From positions 31,227,083 through 31,291,082 of the forward strand of contig NC_049903.1 of the NCBI RefSeq assembly GCF_001411555.2: a stretch of 64,000 nt of DNA. Reading direction: 5' to 3'. Shown here piece by piece: positions 34,586-46,989 of this stretch; positions within the stretch are counted from its first letter, which is position 1; each line of letters opens with the position of its first letter. Under the pieces are notes generated by a model. It had not been told where the DNA came from, did not search any database, and was given only the letters and a program-made list of their open reading frames with translations. The stretch is from Juglans regia (taxonomy: Eukaryota; Streptophyta; Magnoliopsida; Fagales; Juglandaceae). The position numbers and the translations under genes are program-made.

Positions 34586-35068
34586 TGTGGCAATGACTTG
34601 AGGGCAGTGCAATAGTGAAGGATGGTGAGTCGTACGGGGTGTGAAGGAATTGATGGTTAATAAGCAGTGAAGGGCATGTGATGGGCACATGATTCATTAA
34701 ATATAGTAAATTTCGTGTATAGCCTTACTTACTCAGTGTAGATTACAAGAATACCCTTTCATTTGTAACTAGAATAACGACTGCTGAATTGTATAAATAC
34801 TGAAGCTTTTATTGTAAAGGTTGTTGAGAAAATTCAATAAAGTCTTTCTTTTGGAGGAGTTTGATCCCTCAAAGATCAGAAGTTATGCACTATATTTGTT
34901 CTTTGTTACAATTGGCATCAGAACAGTTCAAAATTCTAGGAAATTTCTTTCCAATTTTTGAGAATAATGGCATATGGGATTCGGTTCAAGGAGTTGGAAA
35001 ACATGGTTTGGGGATTAAGGCAGCACCAAGAATAGCAAGAAAAGAGGGTTGAGGACCACTAGGGTTCT

Positions 35069-35422
35069 TTGGAGATGTTGAATTCGAAAATAGATGTGCT
35101 GTTAGAAGTTGTGAATGGAGGAAGACTAGGATATCAGAATGGTGATGGCAAACAGGAAGAAGGTCTTAATTTTGAGCATTCTGGGGTGTTGGCAGATATG
35201 AAACTTCATTCTATAAAATTAGAATTTCCAAAATTTGTTGGGGAGAATCCAACTGAGTGGATTTATAAGGAAAATCACTACTTTGCTTTACACCCTATGC
35301 CGGATGGGCAAAAGATTTTGATGTCCTCATTTTATATAGAGGGAAATGCATTGATATGGTTTCAAGATGCTGAGAAAACTGGGATTTTCAATACTTGGAG
35401 TTCTTTTATTGATGCACAATAG
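35069..35422 (+). pseudogene. Gypsy gag fragment
   Basis: The open fragment contains ADMKLHSIKLEFPKF, NPTEWIYKENHYF and ALIWFQDAEKTG, typical of the retrotransposon gag domain. It ends at a stop within the domain. The homologue is at 2948-3202. Confidence 0.75.
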
Positions 35423-36596
35423 TTAAGAGTTGGGAGTTCATCTTATGATGATCCCATAAAAGCACTTCCGAGATTAAAGCAGGATACAACATTTTGAAGT
35501 AATCTCCAATAGATTAAAAGAGTTATCTAAGAATTACAAATTAAGTTGTTTCTTGTGTGGGTTGAAAGTTGAGATAAGCTTGCTAGTGATGATGCTACAC
35601 CCTCAGAATCTTAATTCTGCCTTTGGATTAGGTAATATTGAAGAGGAGTTCATTCTCAGCACTAGGGGTGGAAGCAAGATAGGGAGTTATCGGGCTCCTT
35701 ATGTCTCCCTATCTTGCTCCTTATGTATTAGTTACAGTAGGGGCAATTTGACAAGTAGCAGTGTTGGAAGAAAGGAAAGTTCTTTTGGTGGAAAAATCAA
35801 TAACTTCAAGCCTTCTTTGCCCGTGCCGAAAGTTAGTCTAGCTTAGATGAATAAGAGAAGGGAGAAGAGCTTGTGTTAGTATTGAGACGATAAGTGGAAT
35901 CCAATCCACAAGTGCAAGAAAGCGAGAATCTTTGTTATGTGAGGAATCGAGTTGTTTTAAAGAGGTGATGTGGAGGATTGTGAATTAGTAAAAGAGGGCG
36001 ACAACACTGCACTTGTGACGGGTGAAAATGAGGTCCTTGAAATATCTCTTCACGCCATTGCAGGTGGACGTTCTTTGAGCCCAAGAACCATGAGAGCTAA
36101 TGGTAAAGTTCAAAACTGATCTATGTTCATTCTTGTAGACACATGTAGTACCCATAATTTTCTTAATCCCATGGCAGCTAGAAGAGTGGGATTAATAGTA
36201 AGTTCTAAAGAGTAGATTGAAGTTAGGGTGGCAAATGGGGAGAGAATAAGAAGTGAAGGAATGATAGAGAGGGTTCAATTTCATATGCAAAGGAATCAGT
36301 TCCATATTGATTTCTTTTTATTACCACTAGGGGCTGTGATGTAGTTGTAGGGATGCAATGGTTAAGGACTTTGGGTCCCATATTGTGGACTTGAATGGCC
36401 TTACTATGAACTTTTGAGCATAACAAGAAATATGTGACTATAAGAGGTATGAGTTCCAGTAATTCTAAATTGGTGGAGGGTGTCCAGAATTTTCAATTTA
36501 CCACTATTGAGAGGAAGGCCTATCCACCACCGACTTGATATCCAAGGAACATAGCTACGGATTGTACAACAAGAACAAGTTGGCAATGGAGAAATA

Positions 36597-37558
36597 ATGG
36601 ATTCATGTATCGAGGCTATATTGAATAGATATACTGGAATTTTTGAGGAACCTAAAGGGTTGCCACCTATGAGGAGTCAAGATCACCAAATCAATATAAA
36701 AAAGGGTACATTCCCTATTTTTGTCAGGCCATACATGTATCATTTTGCCCAAAAATATGAGATTGAAAAGATAGTAAAGGAATTGCTAATAGCAGGAGTG
36801 ATCAGAAGTAGTTAGTCTCCATTTTCCTCACATGTACTTTTAGTGAGGAAGGTTGATGACTCTTGGTGTATGTGCATCGATTACAAGGCACTGAAAAGGA
36901 AAACAGTGAAAGAAAAGTTTCAGTGAATGAATTGTTGGATGAATTTTGAGGAGCAACAATTTTTTCCAAACTAGACCGTAGGTCTGAGTACCATCAGATT
37001 TGGGTGAGAGAAGCTGATATTGAGAATACTACATTTCGAACACACTAAGGCCACTATGAGTTTTTAGTTATGGCTTTTGGCTTAACCAATGCTTCTGCCA
37101 CCTTTCAATCCTTAATGAATGGGGTATTTCAACCATTTTTAAAGAAATCTGTTATAATTTTCTTTGATGATATTTTGATATATAATAAGAACAAAGAAGA
37201 ACATTTACATCATTTATAATTGGTGTTGGAAGTTTTAGCAAAACACATATTGTTTGCTAAAAGAAGTAAATATAAGTTTGGTTGTAAAAAGATTGATTAT
37301 CTTGGACATTTGGTCTCTGCTGAAGGAGTAAGAGCAGATCCATCCAAGATCAAGGCTATGGTTGACTGTCCATTGCCAAAATCCACTAAATCCTTAAGAG
37401 GATTCCTTGGATTAATTTGCTATTATCGAAAGTTTATGAGAGGATATGGATTGATTGCTACTCCCCTCACTGAATTGTTAAAAAAAGATGCATTTCTGTG
37501 GGGACCTGAAGCTACACAGGCTTTTAAGGCACTAATGCAGGATGTGACAATGACTTGA
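36597..37558 (+). pseudogene. Gypsy reverse transcriptase relic
   Basis: Pieces in order: an N-terminal part (YTGIFEEPKGLPP, QYEIEKIVKELL-like, VIRSS), then finger/palm motifs ([43 protein letters not shown]), then the thumb and RNase H start. Stops interrupt it near 36814, 37050 and 37219. The catalytic YxDD box reads FFDD, with both aspartates kept. Confidence 0.8.
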
Positions 37559-37653
37559 GGGCAATGCAGTAGTGATGTAAGGACTAAGGGGTGTGAAGAA
37601 ACTGAAATTTAATAAGCAATGAAGGGCAAGTGATGGGTACATGATTCATTAAA

Positions 37654-38659
37654 CAGAACTGCTATGTACAGTCGCCGACTACAATCGGCGTGGAGTCGGC
37701 TGACGTGAATATTAAAAAAAAAAGAAATGAAATGAAAATGATACGCAAAAATGAAAATGAAAAATAGAAGAAAATTATGTTTTTTCTTTCGGATTCCAGC
37801 TTTCTTTCGTGCTTTAGTCAGTCATCTTCGGCTTCGTGGTGTTGTTCCTCTCAGATCTAAACTTTGTTTGCTCTGGTAGCGTTTTAAGCTCTATCGGTTT
37901 CATCTTGGGTTTGGACTTCTTTGCCATATACCTAATCGCCATCCCAAACATAATGGTTAGGTGAATCTTCCTTTCCCCAACCTCAATCCACTACAGTACA
38001 CTTTCATACGATCGTACCCGCTCACCTATAATCAGAATTTTAGTCAAAAATTAAGAAAATTAACAAAAATCAAATGAGCAAAAATATAGGTTGAAGAGCT
38101 CTGGGAGGCAAACGAGAAAATGAAAGATGGCGCACAACAAGAGAGAGAGAGAGAGAGAGAGTCACAAAGCTATAGTTTTTTTATTTAGTTGGGAAAGGGG
38201 TTATGTTGAAAGCTTCAACTGTGAAGAGGTAGAGGGCCAAATACGAAACTAACTCAGGGAAAAAATATGCAGCAATCAAAACCAAACCAGGGGAAAATGA
38301 ACATAAAATGAATGAATCACAACCGAACGACGAAGGGAGGGATGGCTTGAATCGTAAATGCCTCAATTTCAATCTGAGGAGGGAAGCCTCACGTAGACGC
38401 AGAGGGGAGGGATGCACTATTGACGGAATGATCTGTACCCTGGACGCCCCGTCGAGGAAGGGAGGAGGCTGCGCTTCGTGGAATGTTCGAGCTCCTAAAA
38501 CGCATTAAACTGAAGAAACTGAGGAGAGAAACTGGGGAGAGGGAAACTGTGGCCACGTGCGTTTAGATTTTTTCGAAACGGTGCGTTTAAATTTTTTTTT
38601 TCCACGTCAGAACCGTTTACGCCCCGTTTGCACGAAGGCGACTGCATTCAGTATTTTTC
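37654..38659. mobile_element. Mutator-like (MULE-type) non-autonomous element, 9-bp TSD
   Basis: The element is flanked by TTCATTAAA at 37645-37653 and 38660-38668, a perfect 9-bp duplication, and interrupts the gypsy 3' LTR. The ends share CAGTCGCC and CTGACGTG blocks in inverted orientation within the first and last 60 bp, which fits degenerate long terminal inverted repeats. It contains a (GA)n tract at 38141-38160 and short open frames on both strands (38181-38508), with no transposase. Gene-fragment capture is possible but unproven. Confidence 0.65.
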
Positions 38660-38768
38660 TTCATTAAATGTAGTAGATTACATGTATAGTCTTACTTACT
38701 CAGTATAGATTACAAGAATACCCTTTCATTTGTAACTAGAATAACAACCGTTGAATTGTATAAATACT

Positions 38769-38955
38769 AACTTCATTTGGTTAATAAATCTATCCCAAGT
38801 CATTTCAACTCATTATTATAATTTTTTTAAATTTTAATATAAAATATAATAAATAATTTAATTTTTTTAAATTTTTAAATAATAATAATATTAAAAATTA
38901 ATATTTTAATAATATTTTATCATCTCAATTCAATTTAATTCAATTCAACGCGTAA
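38769..38955. repeat. AT-rich MITE nested in gypsy LTR
   Basis: The insert splits LTR sequence (GTATAAATACT / GTAAAGGTTATTGAG). It has TATAAAATATAATAAATAATT and TTTATCATCTCAA segments. The same insert is at about 4451-4618, and a relative is at 39230-39411. Confidence 0.5.
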
Positions 38956-39229
38956 CTTTCTTTGTAAAGGTTATTGAGAAAAGTCGGGTTTCGAAATTCA
39001 TTACACTTGTTTCTGGTGCGATTTTTATTTGGTTTTAAGAAAAGTCAAGGGGAGATAGTTGTGCATACTGTTCTGCACAACCATTTCCACAACTATCAGT
39101 TTTTATTGGTCTCAAAGCTTCAGCTTATCAGGGAGAGTAGTTGTGCCATCAGTTTTTATTGGTCTCAAAGCCAGTTACGTTTCCCATCAGTATCCCCACA
39201 TGATCCATCTCTTGAGGAAAAAGTTATCT

Positions 39230-39411
39230 TTCAACTCATCTTGATTCATCATTATAATTTTTTCAAATTCTAACATAAAATATAATAAACAATTCAATTT
39301 TTTCAAATCTTAAAATAATAATAATATTAAAAAATAATATTCTAATAATATTTTATCATCTCAACTCAACTCAACTCAACTCACTTCAACATCCAAACAC
39401 AACCTAAATTT
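39230..39411. repeat. AT-rich MITE in the proximal 5' flank of AKR copy 4
   Basis: This segment interrupts sequence that is continuous in copy 1 (AAGTTATCTT/...TTCACC near 4935-4970). It contains TTTTATCATCTCAACTCAAC and ends about 112 bp before the ATG. It belongs to the same family as 38769-38955 and is specific to copy 4. Confidence 0.6.
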
Positions 39412-39522
39412 GTTCACCAAAAATAGAAGAGAAAAACAAGTCTCGTTCGTACCCTTTTCAGTGCGTTGACTCTCGTCCACTCTCTCCCTCCGTCTGATCT
39501 GCTTTCCCCTTATTCATACACC

Positions 39523-42500
39523 ATGGAAATGGCACACGAAATTCGGTTCTTCGAGTTGAACACGGGAGCTAAGATCCCTTCTTTGGGACTGGGGACGGCG
39601 CAGGTTGACCCCGGCCTCGTCGATGAAGCCGTGGCCACTGCCATCAAGGTCTTCTTCGTTTCCTTCTTTCTCTGCCGCTGTCGCGATTAATTTTTGTGGT
39701 GTGAAAAGTAATGAATAGCTTAATTAGCTCTCTAGCTACAAGCCAACATGTTTAGTTGTGCTGCAGGTTGGATACCGCCATATTGATTGCGCTCAACTCT
39801 ATGGCAATGAAAAGGAGGTAAAATATTTTCTGAAAACTTGGTGTCACTCGCCTTGAGTGTAACACCCGGGCAAGCCAAACGACTTTACAAAAATTTTTGA
39901 GTTTTAGTTAAGATCATTTGGGATTACGAGTAAAATTTTTATAAGAGAGTTTGAGCCTAAGATATTTTTGGCGGTGTATAATTTTCTTTTTTATAAATTT
40001 GATATTTAGGTTTTAAAGCTTAATGGATTAAGTGGATATTCATCAAAATTTATGGGATAATTATATCTATACATATATATATATATATATATTTTTGTTG
40101 ATTAGAGACCCAAAACTTTAGATTAAAGCAATGCCTTAATCTCGTTCAGAGCCCAGCCGTGAGATCGCACGGGTCCAGACTCCATCGCACGGTTTGCGTC
40201 CAATTTCCTTTTTCATGCACGTATCTCCCTTCTCCATCTTTAGGTTTCATCTGTTTCCCTCTTATAGCTCTTATATATATTAAGCATTTCTCAACCCTAG
40301 AATAAGTGCCGTTGCCCCTCTTCATCACCCTCAGCCATCCGAACTCCCAGCATCCATTCTCCACTGTGAACCGCGGCTACCACCCCAACGAAGAGACAAA
40401 CGACCGAAACCACCTTGTTCTTGCAGCTCAAATCAGAGCATTTGCTTCCTCCACGTCGTTCTCCACCGAACTCAGTCCACGCACGGAACCTCAGCCACCC
40501 AGGTCCACCACTCAAGCCGCGCACCACCACCCTCTCCACGTAAACCCACCTCTGTTGCACCACCGAAAAACAGAGGACCAGCCAAGCCATCCCGCCTCTG
40601 TTGCACCGCCGAAAAACAGAGGACCAGCCAAGCCATCAGGTCGCTACTCACCGGACCCAGTCCACGCGGAACCTCAGCCATTGCACCGTAACACCTTTGC
40701 TTGGCCGCTTCTCCGCCGCACGAAACCGAGAACCACCCCCACCTCACTGAGAAGCCTCTGCTTCCTGCACCAAAAACAGAGCATTTACTGAACTCCACCG
40801 TAAGCCACTGCATAACCAGCACCTGTTTGCACCGAAAAACACCATAAAATCAACAGAAACCGCCGGTCGTGACATCCCCGTCACCCTGCGCAGATCGGTG
40901 AACCCAGACCCTCCGCCATTTTCGTTCCCTCTCGGTTGCTATCTCCCTCTCATCTCGCACTCTCCGAGCTCTCTCTACCTCTCTCGTACGTTTTCGCCGC
41001 CCAGCGTAGGTGGCCTCGTCACTGCATGCTCTCCTCGGCACCCAGCAGCACCACCATAGTTCCTGCAGCCCAGCCGTCGTGCCTTGCCCCTCCACGTCCA
41101 GCTCGGTTTAATCGTAAGTCTACACCCCACTTCCTCTTGTCTATTTTCTTTTCGTGTTGCTGACTTAAAGAGAGTAATGTATATAAATACATAGGTGTGT
41201 GAGGAAGTCTATATTCTAATAGGCAAGATGTTATTACCGTTATACCCCTTTGATCATGTTTCAAACAAAGTACTACAGAAACTATTGCATAGTCGGTCTA
41301 ATAAATAGAAAATTTCGTGTTACCTTTGAATTTCCAGTTACATTATTGTGTTTTAAAACTTTGATATGTATTTTGTAAAGTCTAAATTTTCCATAGGTAC
41401 CAAAATGATCTTAGTAAGTTTAATTTATTTTGAGTAAAGCCTCTTTCGAAAGCAAATTGATAATGTTATAATTTTATTATGATATAGCTTGTTAAATAAA
41501 TTTTATGTATAACTTAAAAAGAAATTTTTGGCATAATTATGTTATGTAGTATTAAATCCGATAGTTTGATTCTTCATTAGTAGATAAGTTAGAGTTAATA
41601 CCTCGGTCAGAGATTTAGTTGGAATCAGAGAAGTGTTAACATCTTTAGAAATTCGTGAATTTAGATTTTCGAGAAATTAAAATAAGTTATTTTAGCATCT
41701 TAGGTTTAAATATTGAGATACGCTTTCGATTGGATATTTATGAAAATTACGTGATTATGTTATAGGTGAAGATTAATATTTGTTCGGCTTTGTTAAGGAA
41801 TTTTTGAAAGACTAAAGAGTTCCAGGTAAGCGGGGTTCCTATGCTAGATTTGCATAAAAATAAAATGGTCTGAGGTTGATTTTTGAAAATGAACATGTTT
41901 ATTATAAAAATATACTTGAACTACCTCAGTTATTTGTTCTGCATTACTCATGAGATTCTGTTTAAGAATAAAACATTTTCTGGCATGATTGGTGTAGACA
42001 TGAGCTATTTTGCATTTTGCTTCTAAACTCTGAAAAAGAGAGCGAATATGAAAGTTTGTGCATAAAATAATGTTTTGTGATTTCTGAAAACTTTGTTCTG
42101 TTCTGAAGATGGTCTGTACTCTGATATGATATGCTTTCTGAAAACTCTGTTCTGTTCTGAAGGTGTTCCTTATTCTGATATGATGTGATTTCTGAAAACT
42201 TTTAGCATGACATTCTGAATTAGGATGTGGTTTGTGGATGGTGACCTATTTGACCTACCACGGGTGCTAATAGTGGTTTATGTTTAGGTTGGTACCAACT
42301 GTTCTGTTTCTGGTGCACCCACTTTGGAAACAAAGTGGTTTTCTGGTGGTCTTTCCTGTGTGCACACTCGGGGCTCCGAGAATAAATAAGGGGAAGATTC
42401 ACATTCTGTTTCTACTCGGTTAGCTACCGGGGTTTGCACAACCCTACCACGGGGGTTAAACATGGCCTCTGATGCGATATGATGCTCTGGTACGATGGTG

Positions 42501-45409
42501 GTCAGTTATGCTATGCCAAAAGAATTTGAATAAGAATATTTTTGAACTTTCGCTCTGATATTTTTATAATATGTTCTGACTTTGCATTCTGAAAATAAAG
42601 TGTTTTGTTCTGCATCATGAAATCTGTAAATGCTCATGTTTGCATACTAGTATAAGTTCTCTGCTTACTGAGTTGTTGATAACTCACCCCTATCTCCATA
42701 ATATGTTTCAGATAATTTTGATGCAACAGCTGGAAATCAGGGATAGGAAATACTTGCAAATTTTGTGGATCATAGAAGACTATGTGCCCTAGGGTACCAT
42801 GACTTTTGGAGAGTCTTTTGATAGCGTTGATATTTATGTGGCTTTGGTATGTTGAGGATTGGATATTTTTAGTCCTTGTGGAAAAGTTTATCTATATCAA
42901 TGAGACACCACTGATGTGCCCTTATGTAGGAACATGGATATTTGTATTGAACAAATAGGTTAATATGTTATGGAGATTCTGGTTTATTTTAAAAAGTTTT
43001 ATTTGGAAATGATTTTTTTAGGTGATATGAGTTAACTCTCCGGACCTTCGAGGCCGGGGCGTTACATTGAGCCTTTAGTATCGTCTCACTACGACCAAAT
43101 TCTAAGCTATAGAATTGCTTTAGGTATCTGATACACTTGATGCTTTAGATCTTCCTACAGCATGAGTCGCATATTAGCCAACCAATTTGATTCAAGCTTG
43201 TGGACTATATATCTTTCATAGATGGAATTTACTTATAGATTCGAATACCCACCGCCTAGGCATTTTTTTCGGATTTCTATTTCGATGACATGGAAGGACG
43301 CCTTCATGAGTATTCCCAGTTAGTTTGCCATAGTGCGCATGCTGGGGTATGGGGCTAAGTGCTGACACATCCATTTTCTCTTTACTTAATTATTTTTTGA
43401 TACGCACGAAATAGTTAGTAATGATGTTCTAAGTCTTGTTTTATTGCTAATTGAAATTGCTTAAGCTTTTGCAAGAATTGTACATGATCTGATTTCTTGT
43501 AGATTGGTCTCATTCTGAAGAAACTATTTGAAGATGGTGTGGTGAAGCGTGAGGATTTGTGGATTACCTCTAAACTCTGGTTTGTTTTATAGAGTAAAAA
43601 GTTTCCATTTAAAAGATAATGCTTTGTTCCTTATATGAGTTACTAACAGGATCTTTGATCTTATTTAGTACCTTTTCTTTACATCTAAAAATGAGATAAT
43701 CCACAGGAGCACTGATCATGCATCTGAAGATGTTTCAGAGGCTTTGGATACTACTTTGCGAAACTTGCAACTTGATTATCTTGACTTGTACCTTGTATGT
43801 ATCACTGATTAAAGCTTATGAGCGATTTGGATATCTACAAATTACTTGGTACACTAGTTTTTGCTTTGATACACCCTGCAGTCTTATAACTTTTAGAAAG
43901 GCTTCCTAGAACTACCTATTGAAGGTGGAATAGAAGGGTTTTTTTTTTTTAAATATAAAAATAAAAAAATTCCACGCATAGTACTTATGACCAAGTCATG
44001 GAATGCCTTGAGCCTGCTTCTATTCTTCTCAGAAAATTACACTTTGAGATATTAGTATTGACATTATTTTCTTCTCGATGATGCGGTATTGAGGACATTA
44101 TTTAACTGTGACTAAATGAGGCTGCTCAACTTTTTAAGTTCCATTGGCCAGTCCGGATAAAGAAGGGGTCAATAGGCATTAAACCAGAAAATCTCATTCA
44201 ACCAGATATACCTAGCACATGGAAAGCAATGGAAGCACTCTATGTTTCTGGAAAGGCTCGAGCTATTGGTGTCAGCAATTTCTCTTCAAAGAAGCTTGGC
44301 CATCTGTTGGAGGTAGCACGGGTGCCTCCTGCTGTTAACCAAGTGGAGTGCCACCCTTCATGGCAGCAGGCAGGATTACATGCATTTTGTAAATCCCAGG
44401 GAGTTCACTTATCTGTGAGTTTATACGCAAATTTTGAAATGCTCAGTATTTTAAGATTGTTTATCTATTTTTGAGGAGGTAAATCCAAGGGAGTTTAGTT
44501 GAATATTTTTTATTTCTATAATTGAAGGTTTTAAGATTGTTAAAAATGGTAACACTGTGATGTTTTCTTTATCTAGGGATATTCGCCATTAGGCTCTCCT
44601 GGCACTACGTGGCTCAAGAGTGACGTTCTTAAGAATCCAATTCTAGGTATGGTTGCAGAGAAAGTAGGCAAAACTCCTGCACAAGTAGCCCTTCGTTGGG
44701 GTCTGCAAATGGGTCATAGTGTGCTTCCAAAGAGTACACATGAAGGAAGGATTAAGGACAACTTTGATATCTTCAACTGGTCTATACCTGAAGTCTTGCT
44801 CGCCAAATTGTCCGAAATTGAGCAGGCATGTATTCAGTTAGACATTGTCTTTCTAAATTATACTTCAGGATCACTTACTGCACCTTTCTTTTTCATGGCC
44901 AATTCTATATATAGCTTTTACCAGCTTATACAGTCGCTATTTCCTGCTAATATGTTATCAAGTGAATTGGCCCTTAGGCGTTGCTATTGTATACGTCCCA
45001 TGTACTTGGGCTTTTGTATACTCTTTTGATCAATAAAAGCTTGTTTACCGATAATAAAAATAAAAATAAATAAATAAATAAAAAATTATTATTAGCCAAC
45101 ATTGAGAGCTACCGTTAGTTATAGAATCATTTTTTTTTTTATGGTTTTTCATACGTGTATCTTTTAGCACTTTTAGATATTTAAAAATAAAAAATAAAAA
45201 AATTACAATATTATTAAAAAATATTTTTTAAAAAACTAAAATAATTAAAAATAAAAAAATCACTGCAATAAGAGTGCATTTTTCTATGCTCCCTCTACGA
45301 TGCTGTTACTGGGTCTCTGATCAGGTCCAATGAATATGGTATAATGACCTTCCCGATGTTTATTGTGCAGGCAAGATTGATAACAGGGAACTTCGTACAG
45401 GACTGTTGA
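39523..45409 (+). CDS. Aldo-keto reductase copy 4 (A type), C-terminus frameshifted; probable pseudogene
   Basis: Exons: 39523-39648, 39767-39817, 43503-43579, 43707-43794, 44139-44414, 44577-44825, 45371-45409. They give 301 aa. The first six exons are intact and the tetrad D49, Y54, K83 and H116 is kept, as are GYSPLG and LPKST. GTW is GTA (A26). In exon 7, 26 bp present in copy 1 is missing between two CGT triplets. The frame shifts after GNF and stops at GNFVQDC-stop, so the normal VHETFGPYR...WDGEI tail is lost. Intron 2 is inflated by a 3.2 kb solo LTR (39858-43066), and a MITE sits in the proximal 5' flank. The intron 6 donor is GC (CAG/GCATGT). A slightly short enzyme is possible, but loss of the C-terminal tail and the insertions suggest decay. 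Confidence 0.75.
39858..43066 (+). mobile_element. Solo LTR 2 (3.2 kb) in intron 2 of AKR copy 4, TSD TTGAG
   Basis: It begins TGTAACACCCGGG and ends GGGGCGTTACA. It is flanked by TTGAG at 39853-39857 and 43067-43071, and the empty site CGCCTTGAGCC is seen in copy 2 near 18260. It is the same family as the element at 24823-27626 but in the opposite orientation. It contains a 46-bp tandem repeat (40549-40637) and TCTGATATGAT/TTCTGAAAAC repeats (42060-42210). There is no gag-pol. Frames such as 40306-40791 lie in the LTR and match nothing known. Confidence 0.8.
44970..45075 (+). repeat. LINE-like 3' tail in intron 6 of copy 4
   Basis: This is the homologue of the segment in copy 1 (ATCAATAAAAGCTTG, then an A-rich stretch). 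The ATTA microsatellite seen in copy 1 is absent here. Confidence 0.4.
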
Positions 45410-46989
45410 GGAATTATGGGATGGCGAAATATGAGCAGCGAGATAACATGTTCTGTGTTCTGTTTTTGTTTTTTCTTTTCTTTTCTTTTCTTTTCTTTTG
45501 ATATTTCAAATTTGTATCTTAAAGCTTGCTTGACTTCCATTTGAGTGTTAGGGTTTGAGTGTTTTTGTCAAAGTTTGAGGTAATAAAAGGTGTAATGATG
45601 TACCATCAACTAATTTGTAATTTGAGTGTTTTTGTATTTTTGTTTTTAATTTTTTTAATAAATTACATGACATTATATGATGGTGTCACTTAGGATCGTT
45701 TGAGCGATAAGTTTGAGATGGTTAAAAGGTATTATTTTTATAAATTTCATCTAATCGGCAGCACATTTTTAATGTAATAAACATTGGTTTGACTTTTGTT
45801 TTTTTAATTTTTAGTTGGTAAAATATTAGTTAGTAAAATCTATAAAGTAAAACTTTGAAGTACCTCTTATATCATGGCTGGTTTGGAGAGTGAATTGCGA
45901 TGAAAATTTTGTAAATATTAATAAGATAATTTGTAAATAGTAGTATTAAAATTATTTGAGTTGAGTATTTTTTAAATTTTGGGAAAGGTGGGAGAAAAAA
46001 TTGAATAAAAAATATTATAAAGTTAAAATCTTGTTAGAATATAGTTTTATAATATTATTTTTGTTTGAAAAATTGAAAAAGTTGAATTATTTTTTTTTAA
46101 AAAAAATTAAAAAAGTTGTAATGATTAGTTTGAAAAAATTATAATAATTAATTTGAAAATGTTTGTATTTGAATAATATTTGACAAGAAGATAGGATGAG
46201 AATTTTAAGATAATATTTATTTTCAAGCAAGTTCTAAATATGATGTATTTCTATTGACAAGTATTAATTTTATAGGCAAAGTTTTCTTACAAGTGAGGTC
46301 ACACACCAAACTACGTAATCGATATTGACATGTAAGGTTTAGTGAAACAGTGCGAATTGAGATAGAAATACTTTTTGTGAGATAGATGGCCTTCTTCTTC
46401 TTTCAAAATTTTCTTTCTTTTATTTTTCTTTTCAATAAAAAAAACTATGTCAACGTCGATAAGCAGTTTAGTGCGTAGCAAAGCATTAACGTGGAAGTTC
46501 CTATTTTAAAATTTATTAGCTATCATATATAATAAATGTTGAAATGATAGAATTTTATCGAACTTAAACGTGGAAGTTCCTATTTTTAAAGAACTCTAGG
46601 ATGCTGATTCCTCTCACGTCCATGTCATGCTAAAAGTCTATACGAAAATGTTATTTTTTTAATATTAAGTCCCATTCAACATTGCCAACTTTAGCTGATC
46701 CGAAAAGTCTCGAGTTATGAGCATTATGACCATTTATAAGAGATAATCAGATAAAAGAATGGTCAAATCTTCAGACATTTCAACGTTGTAACGTTAGATA
46801 CAAAATAGTGTACAAGTCTTCTATGCTTCTATTGAAAATAAGTGAATTCTATTCTTAAAAAAATAGTTTTTTATATAAATCTTAAATTTATACATTTTTT
46901 AAAAAAAAATTATGCAAATTTTATTCATTCTAAAAGTGTGCAGATCATTTTTGTTTAAAAAATTGCGAACACAAGACAAGAAAGATGTT
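45410..46989. other. 3' flank of copy 4 with MITE; no gene
   Basis: The duplicate of 8065-9639. AATAAA at 45592 is a candidate poly(A) signal. The MITE-like repeat is at about 45880-46240. Small indels distinguish it from the first copy. Confidence 0.55.

Larger units (their letters stand above)
34586..38990 (+). mobile_element. Ty3/gypsy relic B with both LTRs, nested insertions
   Basis: The 5' LTR is about 34586-34910 (ends TTTGTTACA), followed by a TGGCATCAGAACAG primer-binding-like site. The internal part holds gag (35069-35422), protease remnants near 36135 (VDTCSTHNF), reverse transcriptase (about 36597-37200, with FFDDIL) and the start of RNase H (37220-37558; YLGHLVSAEGV, LRGFLGL, YYRKF). 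The rest of RNase H and the integrase are missing: the sequence jumps into the 3' LTR near 37543 at shared TGACAATGACTT. The 3' LTR is broken by a Mutator-like insertion and an AT-rich MITE. Many stops are present, so it is dead. Confidence 0.8.

Noticed and set aside
40306..40791. 161-codon open frame, proline/histidine-rich
   Set aside because: It lies wholly within solo LTR 2 and includes a 46-bp tandem repeat. Other overlapping frames exist on both strands, and it has no recognisable domain.
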